A stretch of DNA of 64,000 nucleotides from Pedobacter cryoconitis (GCF_014207135.1 NZ_JACHCC010000012.1:62001-126000); one strand, 5' to 3'; numbered from the stretch's first letter, positions 1 to 8,449 are shown. Notes: a model not told the origin generated them from the sequence alone. Made by a program: numbers and translations.

Positions 1-26
1 GGGTTTGGTTTATGTTTGATCTGTTG

Positions 27-476
27 TTATTTCGGACGGTGTGCTTTCATCCAGTTATCTACTGAAAATGGACCAGAACCAACTATCCAGAATAAAACGA
101 GTAGCAGCAGTACAATAATAGACAGCCATAGCTCTGAATTAAGGAAGGAGAAACCTTTAGAGATATTGACAAAGAAAATCGCTCCTAAAAGGATTGGAAT
201 CTGGATCACTGAAGCAAAACGTGTAAGCAGTCCCATCAGGATGAGTAATCCGCCTACCAGGTGTGCGAATGCGACAATATGGAGGACAGCAATGGCCATT
301 AACCCCGAAAATCCCAGGGTATTATGTTGTAAGATCCATTCCTGCTGTACGCCTGTGTCACTGATAAACGCAATTCCCTTGCTTAGAATGAGTAGTCCAA
401 GAACAATGCGGATTACGTCGAGCCATTTGGTCTGATGTATATCTCCCCAATGCTCTATTTTTTGAACCATATTCAT
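27..476 (-). CDS. DoxX family membrane protein
   Basis: A 149-residue integral membrane protein with four hydrophobic segments at about residues 19-37, 57-83, 88-106 and 115-134, matching the four-helix DoxX fold; the GGLLILMGLLTRF stretch resembles the family's conserved glycine/arginine turn. DoxX proteins sit in the cytoplasmic membrane and have been linked to respiratory or oxidative-stress complexes, but most have no defined reaction. It is transcribed alone, downstream of the kinase gene on the same strand but separated from it by a strong hairpin at 535-577. Family is fairly sure, function is not. Confidence 0.85.
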   Translation of the reverse strand: MNMVQKIEHWGDIHQTKWLDVIRIVLGLLILSKGIAFISDTGVQQEWILQHNTLGFSGLMAIAVLHIVAFAHLVGGLLILMGLLTRFASVIQIPILLGAIFFVNISKGFSFLNSELWLSIIVLLLLVLFWIVGSGPFSVDNWMKAHRPK

Positions 477-534
477 ATAACCTCCTTTTTAAGATACTAT
501 TGATTTGGTTATATTAAGTTAAGCATAAATTATA

Positions 535-577
535 TTTAAAACACAAATAATTGGATATTAATTATTTGTGTTTTAAA
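535..577 (-). terminator. Terminator after the hybrid histidine kinase
   Basis: A perfect inverted repeat with 18-bp arms (535-552 and 560-577) and a 7-nt loop starts 17 nt past the kinase stop codon. It is AT-rich and has no clean T-run of its own, so efficiency is uncertain, but position and perfection fit a terminator that separates the kinase from the DoxX gene. Confidence 0.7.
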
Positions 578-593
578 GTTCTTTGCCTTGATT

Positions 594-2723
594 TTAAGGG
601 AGATAGTCGATTATTTTTTCAATCAACTCGCTTTCTTTATAAGGTTTGATCAGGTAGTCGTTCAGACCTGAGGCTATGTAGTTCTGATGTGATTCCGGGG
701 AGATCTGACCCGTTATCGCTATAATAGGTGTTCTGCATTTTTTAGCATCATGATGTGTGCGGATCTTTTGAGTTAGTTCAATCCCGTCCATACCTGGCAT
801 TTCTATGTCGGTCAGTACCAGGTCGTAATTGTTTTTTTCAAATGCTGCCAGGGCTTCTATTCCATTGGTAGCCGTATCGAAACTAATATCCAGTTTATTA
901 AAGATCATTTTAATAACCAGCAGATTCATGTTTGCATCATCAACAACCAGTAGATGAACATTCCTGAAGACATCTGTTGGCAGTGCTGAATTTTCCTCAG
1001 CTGTTAAATTCTCTTGTTCTGCAATAGCATAAGGGATTTCCAGCTGGAAGGTTGTGCCTTTTCCCGGTTCACTGGTTACGGCTATTTTTCCATGATGAAG
1101 GTCTATCAGTTTTTTACAAATCGGCAGGCCTAATCCCGAACCTTTCTGCCAGTCCATCCGCTTGTTATTAATTACCTGTGAGAATTCATCAAAAATATAA
1201 GGTAACTCTTTCTCAGAGATTCCAATACCGGTATCGATAACCTGTATTAATAATTGAATGTGGCCTGGAGTATTTCTCCTGGTACTGACCTCAACAGTGA
1301 TTTTTCCCCGATCCGTAAATTTAACGGCATTGGCAATGAGGTTAACCATAATCTGTTTAAGCCTGTAAGGATCACCTGTCAGCAACAGGTCAGGTGTGTC
1401 TTCCTGGTTCAGTATAAGTTCAAGGCCTTTCTGGCTGGCCAATACTTTTGTGGCTGCTACGATATCTGCCAAGGTACTTTTATAGTAAAAAGGGGTTTTG
1501 GAAAGGGACAATTTTCCAGTTTCCATCCTCGAAAAATCAAGAATTTCATTTACTGCAGCTAACAACATCGAGGAAGAGGTATCCAGCAGATTTGCCATGG
1601 CGGCCTGTTCCGTATTCAGAGGTGTAGATTTTAACTGCTCAGTGGTGCCCAGAATAGCATTCAGCGGGGTTCTCATCTCATGGCTTATACTGGTGAAAAA
1701 CCTCGATTTAACGATGACCTGTTCGGCTGCGAGTTTATTTGCTTTGACTATTTTATGGTAAGCCCTGTATAATCTGATCATTAATAAGATGATAATGATC
1801 AGGGAGATTATATTAATCAGGAAATTAATCTTTCCGGAGGTACCGATTACTTGCAGCGAATGCCGCGCTCTGTCTTTCAGCGCTGTTTTACGGGCTTGCT
1901 GAAGCTGATATTCACGCGCAGAGAATTCGCGGAAAAGCAATTTAATGTTTTGCAGGATCTGTTCGTTCAGTTTGAGAATAGCGCGCTCGTTTTCATTCAG
2001 AAGTTTGTGGTTCCCACGTTGTTTTTCCAGGAGGTTTCTGTAGAAATTTTCGACATCGTCCAACTGCTTCTTAGTATAAAGGTGCTTGTCATCTGTGCCC
2101 CGTATATAAATAGTTTCTACATTATTAGTCCTGACTGTATCTTTTTTATCCTCCTTATTTAATATAGCACTCTTTAAACGTTGGAAAAACTTTGTTTTTT
2201 TTACTTCAGGAGCACTTTTAACAACCTCCGTTTTAACTGTTTTTTCGATAGTCACTTTTGGCCGTGGGACTACCAGGGCGGCAGGGGGGGTGATATGATC
2301 GGTATTGACCTTCAGACTAACTGACATCAATGAATCTGTCATTTTTTTAATACTGGCGTAAAGCAGAATTTGTTTATTTTTTTTGGCGATATCAGTAGAA
2401 ATATCAGAGGTGACATTTTTGATGTCCTCTTTAGAAAATTTTTCCAGTAGAGAAGAGATGTGCTGTATGCCTTGACCATACTTTATATAGTATTCCTTTT
2501 CCCAAAGGGAGGTATACAGTCTGAAGTTGTTCTCTGTTTCCTGTATGGTCAGGTTAATATTATCCAGTTCGTGTATTTGTTCATTATTGACCTCACTCTG
2601 GAGGCTTGTATCCTGAAGTGCTTTTTGCTCAGTATATTGATTAAAGGATACTCTTAACAGGATAATGATAAATAAGACAATAATAATCAGAATGACTATA
2701 AAGGAGAACTGCTTGTTTTTCAT
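594..2723 (-). CDS. Hybrid sensor histidine kinase/response regulator
   Basis: A 709-residue membrane kinase. Transmembrane segments lie at about residues 7-24 and 299-319 and enclose a charged, largely helical extracytoplasmic sensor region of about 275 residues with no domain I recognise. The cytoplasmic part has HisKA with phospho-acceptor His348 (SISHEMRTPLN), HATPase with N box (NLIANAVKF, 461-469), G1 (DTGIG, 497-501) and G2 (GSGLGL, 528-533), then a C-terminal receiver domain (about 589-709) with acidic pair DD, phospho-acceptor Asp639 in LTDIEMPG and Lys in LIKPY. The chain is complete for His-to-Asp relay, but no DNA-binding output is fused and no cognate regulator or Hpt gene is next to it. 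Ligand unknown. Confidence 0.95.
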   Translation of the reverse strand: MKNKQFSFIVILIIIVLFIIILLRVSFNQYTEQKALQDTSLQSEVNNEQIHELDNINLTIQETENNFRLYTSLWEKEYYIKYGQGIQHISSLLEKFSKEDIKNVTSDISTDIAKKNKQILLYASIKKMTDSLMSVSLKVNTDHITPPAALVVPRPKVTIEKTVKTEVVKSAPEVKKTKFFQRLKSAILNKEDKKDTVRTNNVETIYIRGTDDKHLYTKKQLDDVENFYRNLLEKQRGNHKLLNENERAILKLNEQILQNIKLLFREFSAREYQLQQARKTALKDRARHSLQVIGTSGKINFLINIISLIIIILLMIRLYRAYHKIVKANKLAAEQVIVKSRFFTSISHEMRTPLNAILGTTEQLKSTPLNTEQAAMANLLDTSSSMLLAAVNEILDFSRMETGKLSLSKTPFYYKSTLADIVAATKVLASQKGLELILNQEDTPDLLLTGDPYRLKQIMVNLIANAVKFTDRGKITVEVSTRRNTPGHIQLLIQVIDTGIGISEKELPYIFDEFSQVINNKRMDWQKGSGLGLPICKKLIDLHHGKIAVTSEPGKGTTFQLEIPYAIAEQENLTAEENSALPTDVFRNVHLLVVDDANMNLLVIKMIFNKLDISFDTATNGIEALAAFEKNNYDLVLTDIEMPGMDGIELTQKIRTHHDAKKCRTPIIAITGQISPESHQNYIASGLNDYLIKPYKESELIEKIIDYLP

Positions 2724-3049
2724 TAGTATAATTTTTTGGTGTGTATGTTATCCATACTTAGAGAGCTTGCTAAAGCTCTGCCTGATCTGGTTTAGCAGAT
2801 CTGGCAATACGGAATTTGATTTGGTTCAGGTTTATTTAATATTCTTCTTCGCAGGTGATGAAGCTGCTGATGAGACGAAAAATATTATCATTTATTGTAT
2901 TTGAGCGTAATTTGTAACTGTAGGGGGAATTCATTTTTTTTATGATTTTATAGGGAATAATCAGATTTGAAAAACAGGATATTTCATTTATTGCTGTTTT
3001 ATTGAGATCTTGGCAGGATTATCCTTTATGTTTTAATTTACACATTCAG
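2724..3049. other. Divergent intergenic region with two adjacent hairpins
   Basis: This 326-bp gap lies between the divergently transcribed kinase and LysR genes. At 2762-2779 there is AGAGCTT/AAGCTCT, and immediately next, at 2779-2806, TGCCTGATCTG pairs with CAGATCTGGCA with one mismatch. A plus-strand reading frame at 2665-2904 overlaps the kinase start and looks like a shadow. The hairpins would lie in the kinase leader or in the shared control region. I found no confident promoter. Confidence 0.5.
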
Positions 3050-3946
3050 ATGTCAGATTTTCGTTTAGAAGTTTTTTATACCGTGGCCAAACGATTAAGT
3101 TTCACCAAAGCAGCATCTGCCTTGTTCATTACACAGCCGGCTGTGACTAAACATATCCATGAACTTGAGCAGCAGTATGATAATAAATTATTTGAACGTA
3201 AAGGTAATAAAATCCAGCTAACAGGTGCCGGAGAACTTTTATTAAAACATACTGAGCTTTTATTTGATATCTACCGGAATATTGATTTCGATATGAACGC
3301 ATTGGTGCAGAAAAAGGAAGGTATTTTGCATTTAGGTGCAAGTACAACAGTTTCCCAATATGTAATAGCGCCAATGCTGGCTGGATTCAGAAATAAATTC
3401 CGCGGTATAGAGCTCAATCTGATTACTGGTAATACTGAACAGGTTGAAAAGGCATTACTGGATAAGGAAATACAGTTGGGTATCATAGAAGGTAGGTCCA
3501 GACATCAGGAAATCAGTTATATTGAATTTATCAGGGATGAGATTGTATTGGTTTGTGGCAAAGATCATCCAATGGCTAAAAAATCTGAACTGAGTAGAGA
3601 AATGTTGCTGGAAAACTCTTTCGTGATGCGGGAACAGGGATCGGGTACGCTTGAAGTTATTGATTATGCACTCAAAGAAATAGGGGTGAGGGCTGCCGAT
3701 CTCAAAGTTGAAATCCAGCTGGGGAGTACCGAGAGCATCAAGTCTTATCTGATGCACTCTGATAGTCTGGCATTTATCTCTGTGCACGCTTTGACAAGCG
3801 AACTGCAAAGTGGATTGCTGAGGATCGTTGATGTTTCAGGATTGACTATAGAACGTAATTTTTACTTCATTCATCTCCATGGAAAACTGGATGGCTTGTC
3901 TGAGGTTTTTCTCCGTTATGCGAGACTATTCCATAACCTGAAGTAA
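3050..3946 (+). CDS. LysR family transcriptional regulator
   Basis: A 298-residue LysR-type regulator if started at the ATG at 3050 (MSDFRLEVFYTVA); a TTG 48 bp upstream is in frame, but the residues it adds do not resemble the family. The N-terminal winged helix-turn-helix (about 1-60) contains SFTKAASALFITQPAVTKHI, followed by the linker helix and a two-lobed effector domain. The gene lies 72 nt upstream of, and in the same direction as, a YeiH-type exporter. E. coli also places a LysR gene (yeiE) next to yeiH, so control of the exporter by this protein is likely; the effector is unknown. Confidence 0.93.
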   Translation: MSDFRLEVFYTVAKRLSFTKAASALFITQPAVTKHIHELEQQYDNKLFERKGNKIQLTGAGELLLKHTELLFDIYRNIDFDMNALVQKKEGILHLGASTTVSQYVIAPMLAGFRNKFRGIELNLITGNTEQVEKALLDKEIQLGIIEGRSRHQEISYIEFIRDEIVLVCGKDHPMAKKSELSREMLLENSFVMREQGSGTLEVIDYALKEIGVRAADLKVEIQLGSTESIKSYLMHSDSLAFISVHALTSELQSGLLRIVDVSGLTIERNFYFIHLHGKLDGLSEVFLRYARLFHNLK

Positions 3947-4018
3947 TGGGAGATTAATTTTATCAATTTGACCAGCCTGCTCAGTGAAGGCATCTTTGTA
4001 TGAAAAATAACAAAGATT

Positions 4019-4951
4019 ATGGAACTGAGCCTGAGTACACGCAAAATTATATTTATTGCAGCAGCATTATGTTGTCTGCTGCCTTTTATGTCTCCACCCT
4101 TAGCTTTATTACTTGGATTAATAATTGCACAATTAATGGAACACCCTTTTCTTCATCTTAACCATCAAGCGACCAGCTGGTTGCTGAAACTGGCGGTTAT
4201 CGGACTGGGATTTGGAATGAACCTGGCTTCAGCACTGAAAGCGGGAAAAGAAGGATTTTTATTTACTGTAGTATCCATCTTTGGTGTCCTTATACTTGGG
4301 TTTATATTGGGTAAAGTATTTAAAACAGAGCGTAAAACATCATTTCTGATTTCTTCCGGGACAGCAATCTGTGGAGGAAGCGCGATTGCAGCATTATCTC
4401 CGGTAATGAAAGCCGGTGAAAAAGAGATATCAGCAGCCTTAGGTATAGTGTTTATTCTTAATTCTGTAGCCCTATTTGTCTTTCCAGGTATCGGCCATGC
4501 CTTTAATTTATCTCAAAGCCAGTTCGGACTTTGGTGCGCCATTGCTATTCATGATACCAGTTCGGTAGTGGGCGCAGCAAGTAAATATGGGGAACAGGCG
4601 TTACAAATTGCAACAACGGTCAAACTTGCACGTGCTTTATGGATCGTTCCGGTTGCTTTTTTTACAGCTTTTCTTTTCAAAAGTGACCAGAATAAAATTA
4701 AGGTTCCTTATTTCATAGGCTTGTTTATACTGGCCATACTAGCCAACACTTATTTACCTTTTATAAAAACTGTATCTCCTTATCTGGTTGACCTGGCAAA
4801 AACAGGGCTTACACTGACGCTGTTCCTGATCGGAAGCGGATTATCTTTTAAAGTAATCAAATCAGTCGGAATCAAACCATTTTTTCAGGGCGTATTGTTA
4901 TGGATTGCGATCTGTTCAGCATCCCTTTGGGCCATTATGATATTTGCTTAA
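4019..4951 (+). CDS. YeiH family putative sulfate/anion exporter
   Basis: A 310-residue polytopic membrane protein of the YeiH/UPF0324 (Cons_hypoth698) family with about ten hydrophobic segments. Signature stretches include VIGLGFGMNL, SSGTAICGGSAIAA and AIHDTSSVVGAA, the last two being the conserved motifs around the presumed transport path. Length matches the family (about 310-350). It follows a LysR gene with 72 nt between them. YeiH proteins are annotated as sulfate exporters largely by inference, so the substrate is not settled. An upstream ATG at 4002 is out of frame. Confidence 0.9.
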   Translation: MELSLSTRKIIFIAAALCCLLPFMSPPLALLLGLIIAQLMEHPFLHLNHQATSWLLKLAVIGLGFGMNLASALKAGKEGFLFTVVSIFGVLILGFILGKVFKTERKTSFLISSGTAICGGSAIAALSPVMKAGEKEISAALGIVFILNSVALFVFPGIGHAFNLSQSQFGLWCAIAIHDTSSVVGAASKYGEQALQIATTVKLARALWIVPVAFFTAFLFKSDQNKIKVPYFIGLFILAILANTYLPFIKTVSPYLVDLAKTGLTLTLFLIGSGLSFKVIKSVGIKPFFQGVLLWIAICSASLWAIMIFA

Positions 4952-4963
4952 GTAATTATTGCG

Positions 4964-4973
4964 CAAACGTTTT
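4964..4973. promoter_or_regulatory. LacI-type operator half of a pair (imperfect)
   Basis: CAAACGTTTT with flanking GCG, a near match to the CG-centred palindrome bound by LacI/PurR/CcpA-type repressors. It lies 12 nt after the exporter stop codon and is partnered by a perfect copy at 5127-5136. No LacI gene is in the window. Inference from motif only. Confidence 0.4.
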
Positions 4974-5126
4974 AAAATATGTTTCAAAGCGGATATCGCA
5001 AAATTTTGTGAACAAAATAATTCCGTGTCGACTATTTTTTATTGATGTTTAACTGGAATTACAATGTAACTTCTTGATTTTAAACGAAAAAACATTTAAT
5101 ATTTAATAATTATTGTGTAATCATAT

Positions 5127-5136
5127 CAAACGTTTG
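5127..5136. promoter_or_regulatory. LacI-type operator upstream of the metalloprotease lipoprotein
   Basis: A perfect CAAACGTTTG palindrome followed by CG, 98 nt before the start codon at 5234. Its TTTG could double as a -33 element, since an AT-rich TATATAAT begins 20 nt downstream, though this lacks the usual TAnnTTTG form. Fits a LacI-family (sugar-responsive) site. Confidence 0.5.
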
Positions 5137-5233
5137 CGTATACTTTATAGTTAATATATAATCTGGCTATTTATAGATTGCTTAGTATAATGTGTTGTGT
5201 TTTAACATGATATCCTAACCTAATCAAAACCTT

Positions 5234-6823
5234 ATGAAAACAAAATTATTATTATTGATTCCAGTACTGGTCAGTTTTATGGCTTGTAAGAAAATTGCCG
5301 GCACCGATGTTGGTGGCGGAGGTACAACAACGACGACAACTGCAGATGGCTATAGCAGTGATCATATCCATAATCTAAACCTCATCTATTTTGTCCCTAA
5401 CGATCTTGATACCCTGCCAGGATATCAGAAACGTTTAAGTGACCTGATGCTTTGGGGACAGAAATTTTATAAAGACGAAATGACACGTAATGGTTATCCT
5501 GATAAAACCTTTGGGATGTTTGTGAATAGTGCAAACCGTGTGAAAATTATTGTAATCAGAGGTACAAAGCCTAAAAGTTCTTATCCATATTCTGGTGGAT
5601 CAGGAGCTGTTTCTCAGGAAATTAATGCCTATTTTGCTGCGCATCCTGCCGATAATACCAGCGAGCATACGCTGGTAATTATGCCGCGTTATGAATTTAA
5701 ACCAGATGGAACGCCTAGCGGAGGTCCGTTTTACGGAACTGGAAAATGGTGCTATGCACTGGATTACGAGGGACTGGATATCAAGAACCTGGGTAAAACA
5801 GACGCGGATGGTAAACGTTTCAGTGTTTGGTTTGGCGGAATGATGCATGAGCTTGGACATGGTTTGAATTTGCCGCATAACTGTCAGAAGGTATCTGAGA
5901 ATGAGACCCTGGGTATGGCATTGATGTGGGCTGGTAATGGTACATTGGGAATCTCGAAGACCTTTCTAACAGCTACTGATTGTGCCATATTAAATGTGAA
6001 TCAAATCTTTAATAAAGATAACAAAACATATTATGGGCCTGTTAAAGCATCAATCACAAAAATCCATGCTGATTATGTGGCTGCAAAATCAGCAATTGTA
6101 GTGTCTGGTAAATTTAATTCGGATACTAAGGTGAATAGTGTTGTTTATTATAATGATCCTAATGTAAATAATGAAGGTACTGGTGTTAATCACGATTATA
6201 ATGCAGTTACCTGGGAATCAAAAGCAATAGGAGTGGACAGTTTTTATGTAGAAATGCCAATCTCCGAATTTAAATATAAAGATGGCAGTCCTTATGAACT
6301 GAAAGTAAAGCTGGTTCATGACAATGGAAATGTCACAGAGACAATTTATAATTATGAATTTGTAAATGGTATTCCTGTGTTAAAATTTAGCAGCAGAGAT
6401 GAATTTAGTAAACAGGGCTGGAATGTGATTAATGTGAGTTCACAGGAGACTGCTGCTGAAAATGGAAATGCCGCTAATCTGATTGATGGCATGGGAAATA
6501 CTTACTGGCATTCGCAATATTCAGGTACGGTAGCAGTTTACCCTCACTCTTTTACTGTTGATATGGGGACTGCTAAACTGGTCAGTGGTTTCAGTATCTC
6601 ACAGCGAAGTGGTTTACAAAGAGCTGTAAAAGATTTTGAGATCCAATACAGTACTGATGGCCAGAATTTTGTTTCGGCCGGATCTTTGGTGCTGGCGAAT
6701 GCAAATGGAGCACAATACTTTAGCTTGCCATCTAAACAGAGTCTGCGTTATATTAAACTGATTGCAAAATCTTCTTATGATGGACAGTCATTTGCCGCGT
6801 TGGCCGAGGTCGGTGCCTATTAA
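5234..6823 (+). CDS. Secreted zinc metalloprotease lipoprotein with F5/8 type C domain
   Basis: A 529-residue exported lipoprotein. A signal peptide ends in lipobox FMAC with Cys18, followed by a Gly/Thr-rich linker (about 27-37). The zinc site is HELGHGLNLPH at 205-215, i.e. HExxHxxNxxH; this is the metzincin spacing but with Asn in place of the usual Gly. The C-terminal part, about residues 385-529, reads as an F5/8 type C (discoidin, CBM32-like) module: DEFSKQGW, NLIDGMGNTYWHS, F(E)IQYSTDGQNF and a closing ALAEVGAY. The middle (about 270-380) looks like a beta-sandwich. It is probably a cell-surface peptidase that attaches to glycans or glycoproteins. Monocistronic, followed by a hairpin, with LacI-type operators upstream. 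Confidence 0.85.
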   Translation: MKTKLLLLIPVLVSFMACKKIAGTDVGGGGTTTTTTADGYSSDHIHNLNLIYFVPNDLDTLPGYQKRLSDLMLWGQKFYKDEMTRNGYPDKTFGMFVNSANRVKIIVIRGTKPKSSYPYSGGSGAVSQEINAYFAAHPADNTSEHTLVIMPRYEFKPDGTPSGGPFYGTGKWCYALDYEGLDIKNLGKTDADGKRFSVWFGGMMHELGHGLNLPHNCQKVSENETLGMALMWAGNGTLGISKTFLTATDCAILNVNQIFNKDNKTYYGPVKASITKIHADYVAAKSAIVVSGKFNSDTKVNSVVYYNDPNVNNEGTGVNHDYNAVTWESKAIGVDSFYVEMPISEFKYKDGSPYELKVKLVHDNGNVTETIYNYEFVNGIPVLKFSSRDEFSKQGWNVINVSSQETAAENGNAANLIDGMGNTYWHSQYSGTVAVYPHSFTVDMGTAKLVSGFSISQRSGLQRAVKDFEIQYSTDGQNFVSAGSLVLANANGAQYFSLPSKQSLRYIKLIAKSSYDGQSFAALAEVGAY

Positions 6824-6849
6824 TATTTATTTCATAACATTATAAATTG

Positions 6850-6885
6850 AAAAAGAGGATGTCCAGGTTTGGGCTCCTCTTTTTT
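6850..6885 (+). terminator. Rho-independent terminator after the metalloprotease gene
   Basis: AAAAAGAGGA (6850-6859) pairs with TCCTCTTTTT (6875-6884) across a 15-nt loop and ends in a T-run, 26 nt after the stop codon. Confidence 0.75.
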
Positions 6886-6916
6886 GGTATTGAACGCTTG
6901 GTTTGGATGTGCTTTG

Positions 6917-7002
6917 GTTCGGGTTTCGTTCGGGTTTTGTTCGGACTTTGTTCGAAGATCCTTCGAACGGGGCTGAAGAAAGTCCGAATATAAACCGAAC
7001 CA
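6917..7002. repeat. Helically phased 11-bp TTCGG repeat with central palindrome
   Basis: Four direct units of 11 bp run from 6917 to 6960 (GTTCGGGTTTC, GTTCGGGTTTT, GTTCGGACTTT, GTTCGAAGATC). The last enters a perfect palindrome GTTCGAAG-ATC-CTTCGAAC at 6950-6968, after which the motif continues in inverted orientation (AGTCCGAA near 6981 and AACCGAACC at 6994-7002). One TTCGR core per helical turn, then inversion. It lies between convergent genes, so a promoter role is unlikely. See findings. Confidence 0.7.
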
Positions 7003-7078
7003 TTTACCCGTCAGGGCAAACCCTGAATTCAGGTTAACCAGTTACTGGTGCAAGCCTATGAATAATAGCTGTCTTTAA

Positions 7079-8254
7079 TTAATAAATACCTGTTTTATGT
7101 TTTGCGAGTGAAGATGTCTGTGCCGGAGTAAGATCAAAATGATCTGCCACAAGCTGGATAGGGTTGGCATTCAGCCAGGTATTGAGTGAGATTTCCTGGT
7201 ACTCACCAGCATTGAAAAGTATAATCAATTTTAATGTTTCTGTGCCTGTATTCTCAATATAATGACCATAACCTTGTTTAATGAACGAAACCATTCCTTT
7301 TTTGTAAGCCATGGTCTTCACACGGCCGTGTGATCCGAAAATACTTACATTTCCTTTACCACTGATTACATATTGCCATTCGTCTGCATTTGGATGCCAG
7401 TGCAGCTCACGGATAGCTCCAGGTTCTATATCCATGCGTAATGCTGTTAAAGTGGTCTGGATAGGGAATTCTTTGGAGGACACTTTTTTAGTAAAACCTC
7501 CGTTGAATTTCTGGTAAACTCCATCAGTTTCCATGCGGAATTTGTGGGCAGAATCACTGGTTGGAATATTGGGATCTAAGTTTTGCGGTTTTGGTCCAGT
7601 TGCGATTTTTCCAGTCCCTATATAAAGTTCTTTACGTGGGAAAGAAGCAAAAGTACTGGCTGGTAAAGCCGAATTCCGTGCAAGTATTTCCGGAGAAACA
7701 TGGCTTATCCAGTCTGTTGAGCTGAAGGTTCCGAATTCGGAAAAATGACCGTTGTCAAAGCCAAGCAGGAATTTGCAGGATTGATCACCCAGACACTGCA
7801 GACAATGACCATGACCTTTAGGAAAATACCAGATATCACCCTTTTCAAAATCATCAGTTGATGTCGTTCCGTCTGGAGAAACGACTGTTGTACGTACTTT
7901 TCCTTCTAAAACGTAAGCCCATTCTGCAGCAATGGAGTGCCAGTGTAATTCACGGAAGCTACCTGGGGTTAAACGCATAATTACACCTGCAATGCTTTGT
8001 GACACCGGAAATTCTTCAACAGTTGCCTCTTTAGCTGTTCCTCCGGTTCCGGTCCAGCCTTTACTTCCATTTTCAATGTCATAGACGAAATCTTCTAATT
8101 CTTCCTGTGGGTTTTGCATAGTCTTTTCCTTTAATGATTTTGTGGATGCACCGGCTTTTTCCGGAACTAATAAATTTAAACTTGTTGCTGCTGTTACCAG
8201 GCCAAGCGTTGACAGTGATGCTGCGGAAATGAATCCGCGTCTAGTAGTTGCCAT
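7079..8254 (-). CDS. Tat-exported bicupin, oxalate-decarboxylase-like
   Basis: A 391-residue protein from the ATG at 8254 (an ATG 24 nt upstream would add MSNINLKI before the signal). The N-terminus has a twin-arginine signal (TTRRGFIS then a hydrophobic stretch). Two cupin domains each keep a full Mn site: H104, H106, E111, H150 and H285, H287, E292, H331. Size and layout match Bacillus OxdC (about 385 residues), which splits oxalate to formate and CO2. The lid segment that is SENST in OxdC reads SEFGT (172-176): the proton-donor Glu is kept, the next two residues differ. It is divergent from a FadR-type regulator with shared operators, so induction by a small carboxylate is plausible. The substrate could be another dicarboxylate. 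Confidence 0.88.
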   Translation of the reverse strand: MATTRRGFISAASLSTLGLVTAATSLNLLVPEKAGASTKSLKEKTMQNPQEELEDFVYDIENGSKGWTGTGGTAKEATVEEFPVSQSIAGVIMRLTPGSFRELHWHSIAAEWAYVLEGKVRTTVVSPDGTTSTDDFEKGDIWYFPKGHGHCLQCLGDQSCKFLLGFDNGHFSEFGTFSSTDWISHVSPEILARNSALPASTFASFPRKELYIGTGKIATGPKPQNLDPNIPTSDSAHKFRMETDGVYQKFNGGFTKKVSSKEFPIQTTLTALRMDIEPGAIRELHWHPNADEWQYVISGKGNVSIFGSHGRVKTMAYKKGMVSFIKQGYGHYIENTGTETLKLIILFNAGEYQEISLNTWLNANPIQLVADHFDLTPAQTSSLAKHKTGIY

Positions 8255-8275
8255 AATTTTAAGATTAATGTTAGA

Positions 8276-8307
8276 CAAATATAGAATTGAATTATCACAA
8301 TTCTAAA
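8276..8307 (-). promoter_or_regulatory. Putative promoter of the bicupin gene
   Basis: On the minus strand TTTA (8307-8304) is followed after 20 nt by TATATTTG (8283-8276), fitting the Bacteroidota TTTG-N19-21-TAnnTTTG form with one change in the -33 box. It ends about 22 nt before the start codon. Two operators lie directly upstream of the -33 box. Confidence 0.5.
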
Positions 8308-8310
8308 TAA

Positions 8311-8323
8311 AACATCATATGTT
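8311..8323. promoter_or_regulatory. FadR-type operator O1 (AACAT-N3-ATGTT)
   Basis: AACATCATATGTT, a palindrome with 5-bp arms and 3-bp spacer, immediately upstream of the bicupin -33 box. An identical 13-mer begins 19 bp further on. Probably bound by the adjacent GntR/FadR regulator. Confidence 0.65.
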
Positions 8324-8329
8324 TGTGTT

Positions 8330-8342
8330 AACATCATATGTT
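8330..8342. promoter_or_regulatory. FadR-type operator O2 (AACAT-N3-ATGTT)
   Basis: Second identical copy of AACATCATATGTT, with the following TTGTG also shared with O1, giving a direct repeat of about 18 bp at 19-bp spacing. Confidence 0.65.
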
Positions 8343-8449
8343 TGTGACAAATGTCTTGTGGTTGTTTAAGTGACTATGTCGACTGGAAAATATCGGGTTT
8401 AAGATCATTTTAGTCGAAATTAATGTCTGTATTTATGATGTTTGAAATA

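Noticed and set aside
16..435. Plus-strand reading frame of 139 codons opposite the DoxX gene
   Set aside because: It is the antisense of a clear membrane protein and its product has no coherent pattern.
2665..2904. 79-codon plus-strand frame upstream of the LysR gene
   Set aside because: It overlaps the kinase start on the other strand and has no family resemblance or good start context.
3002..3049. TTG start for the LysR gene
   Set aside because: The ATG at 3050 gives the exact LysR N-terminus; the extra residues are unlike the family.
4999..5008. CAAAATTTTG palindrome
   Set aside because: Such AT palindromes are expected by chance in this composition and no second copy is near.
6917..7002. 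CRISPR-like array
   Set aside because: Units are 11 bp without spacers and invert midway; no cas genes are present.
7022..7033. CCTGAATTCAGG palindrome after the bicupin gene
   Set aside because: Perfect but has no loop or T-run and no repeat elsewhere in view; not a convincing terminator or operator.
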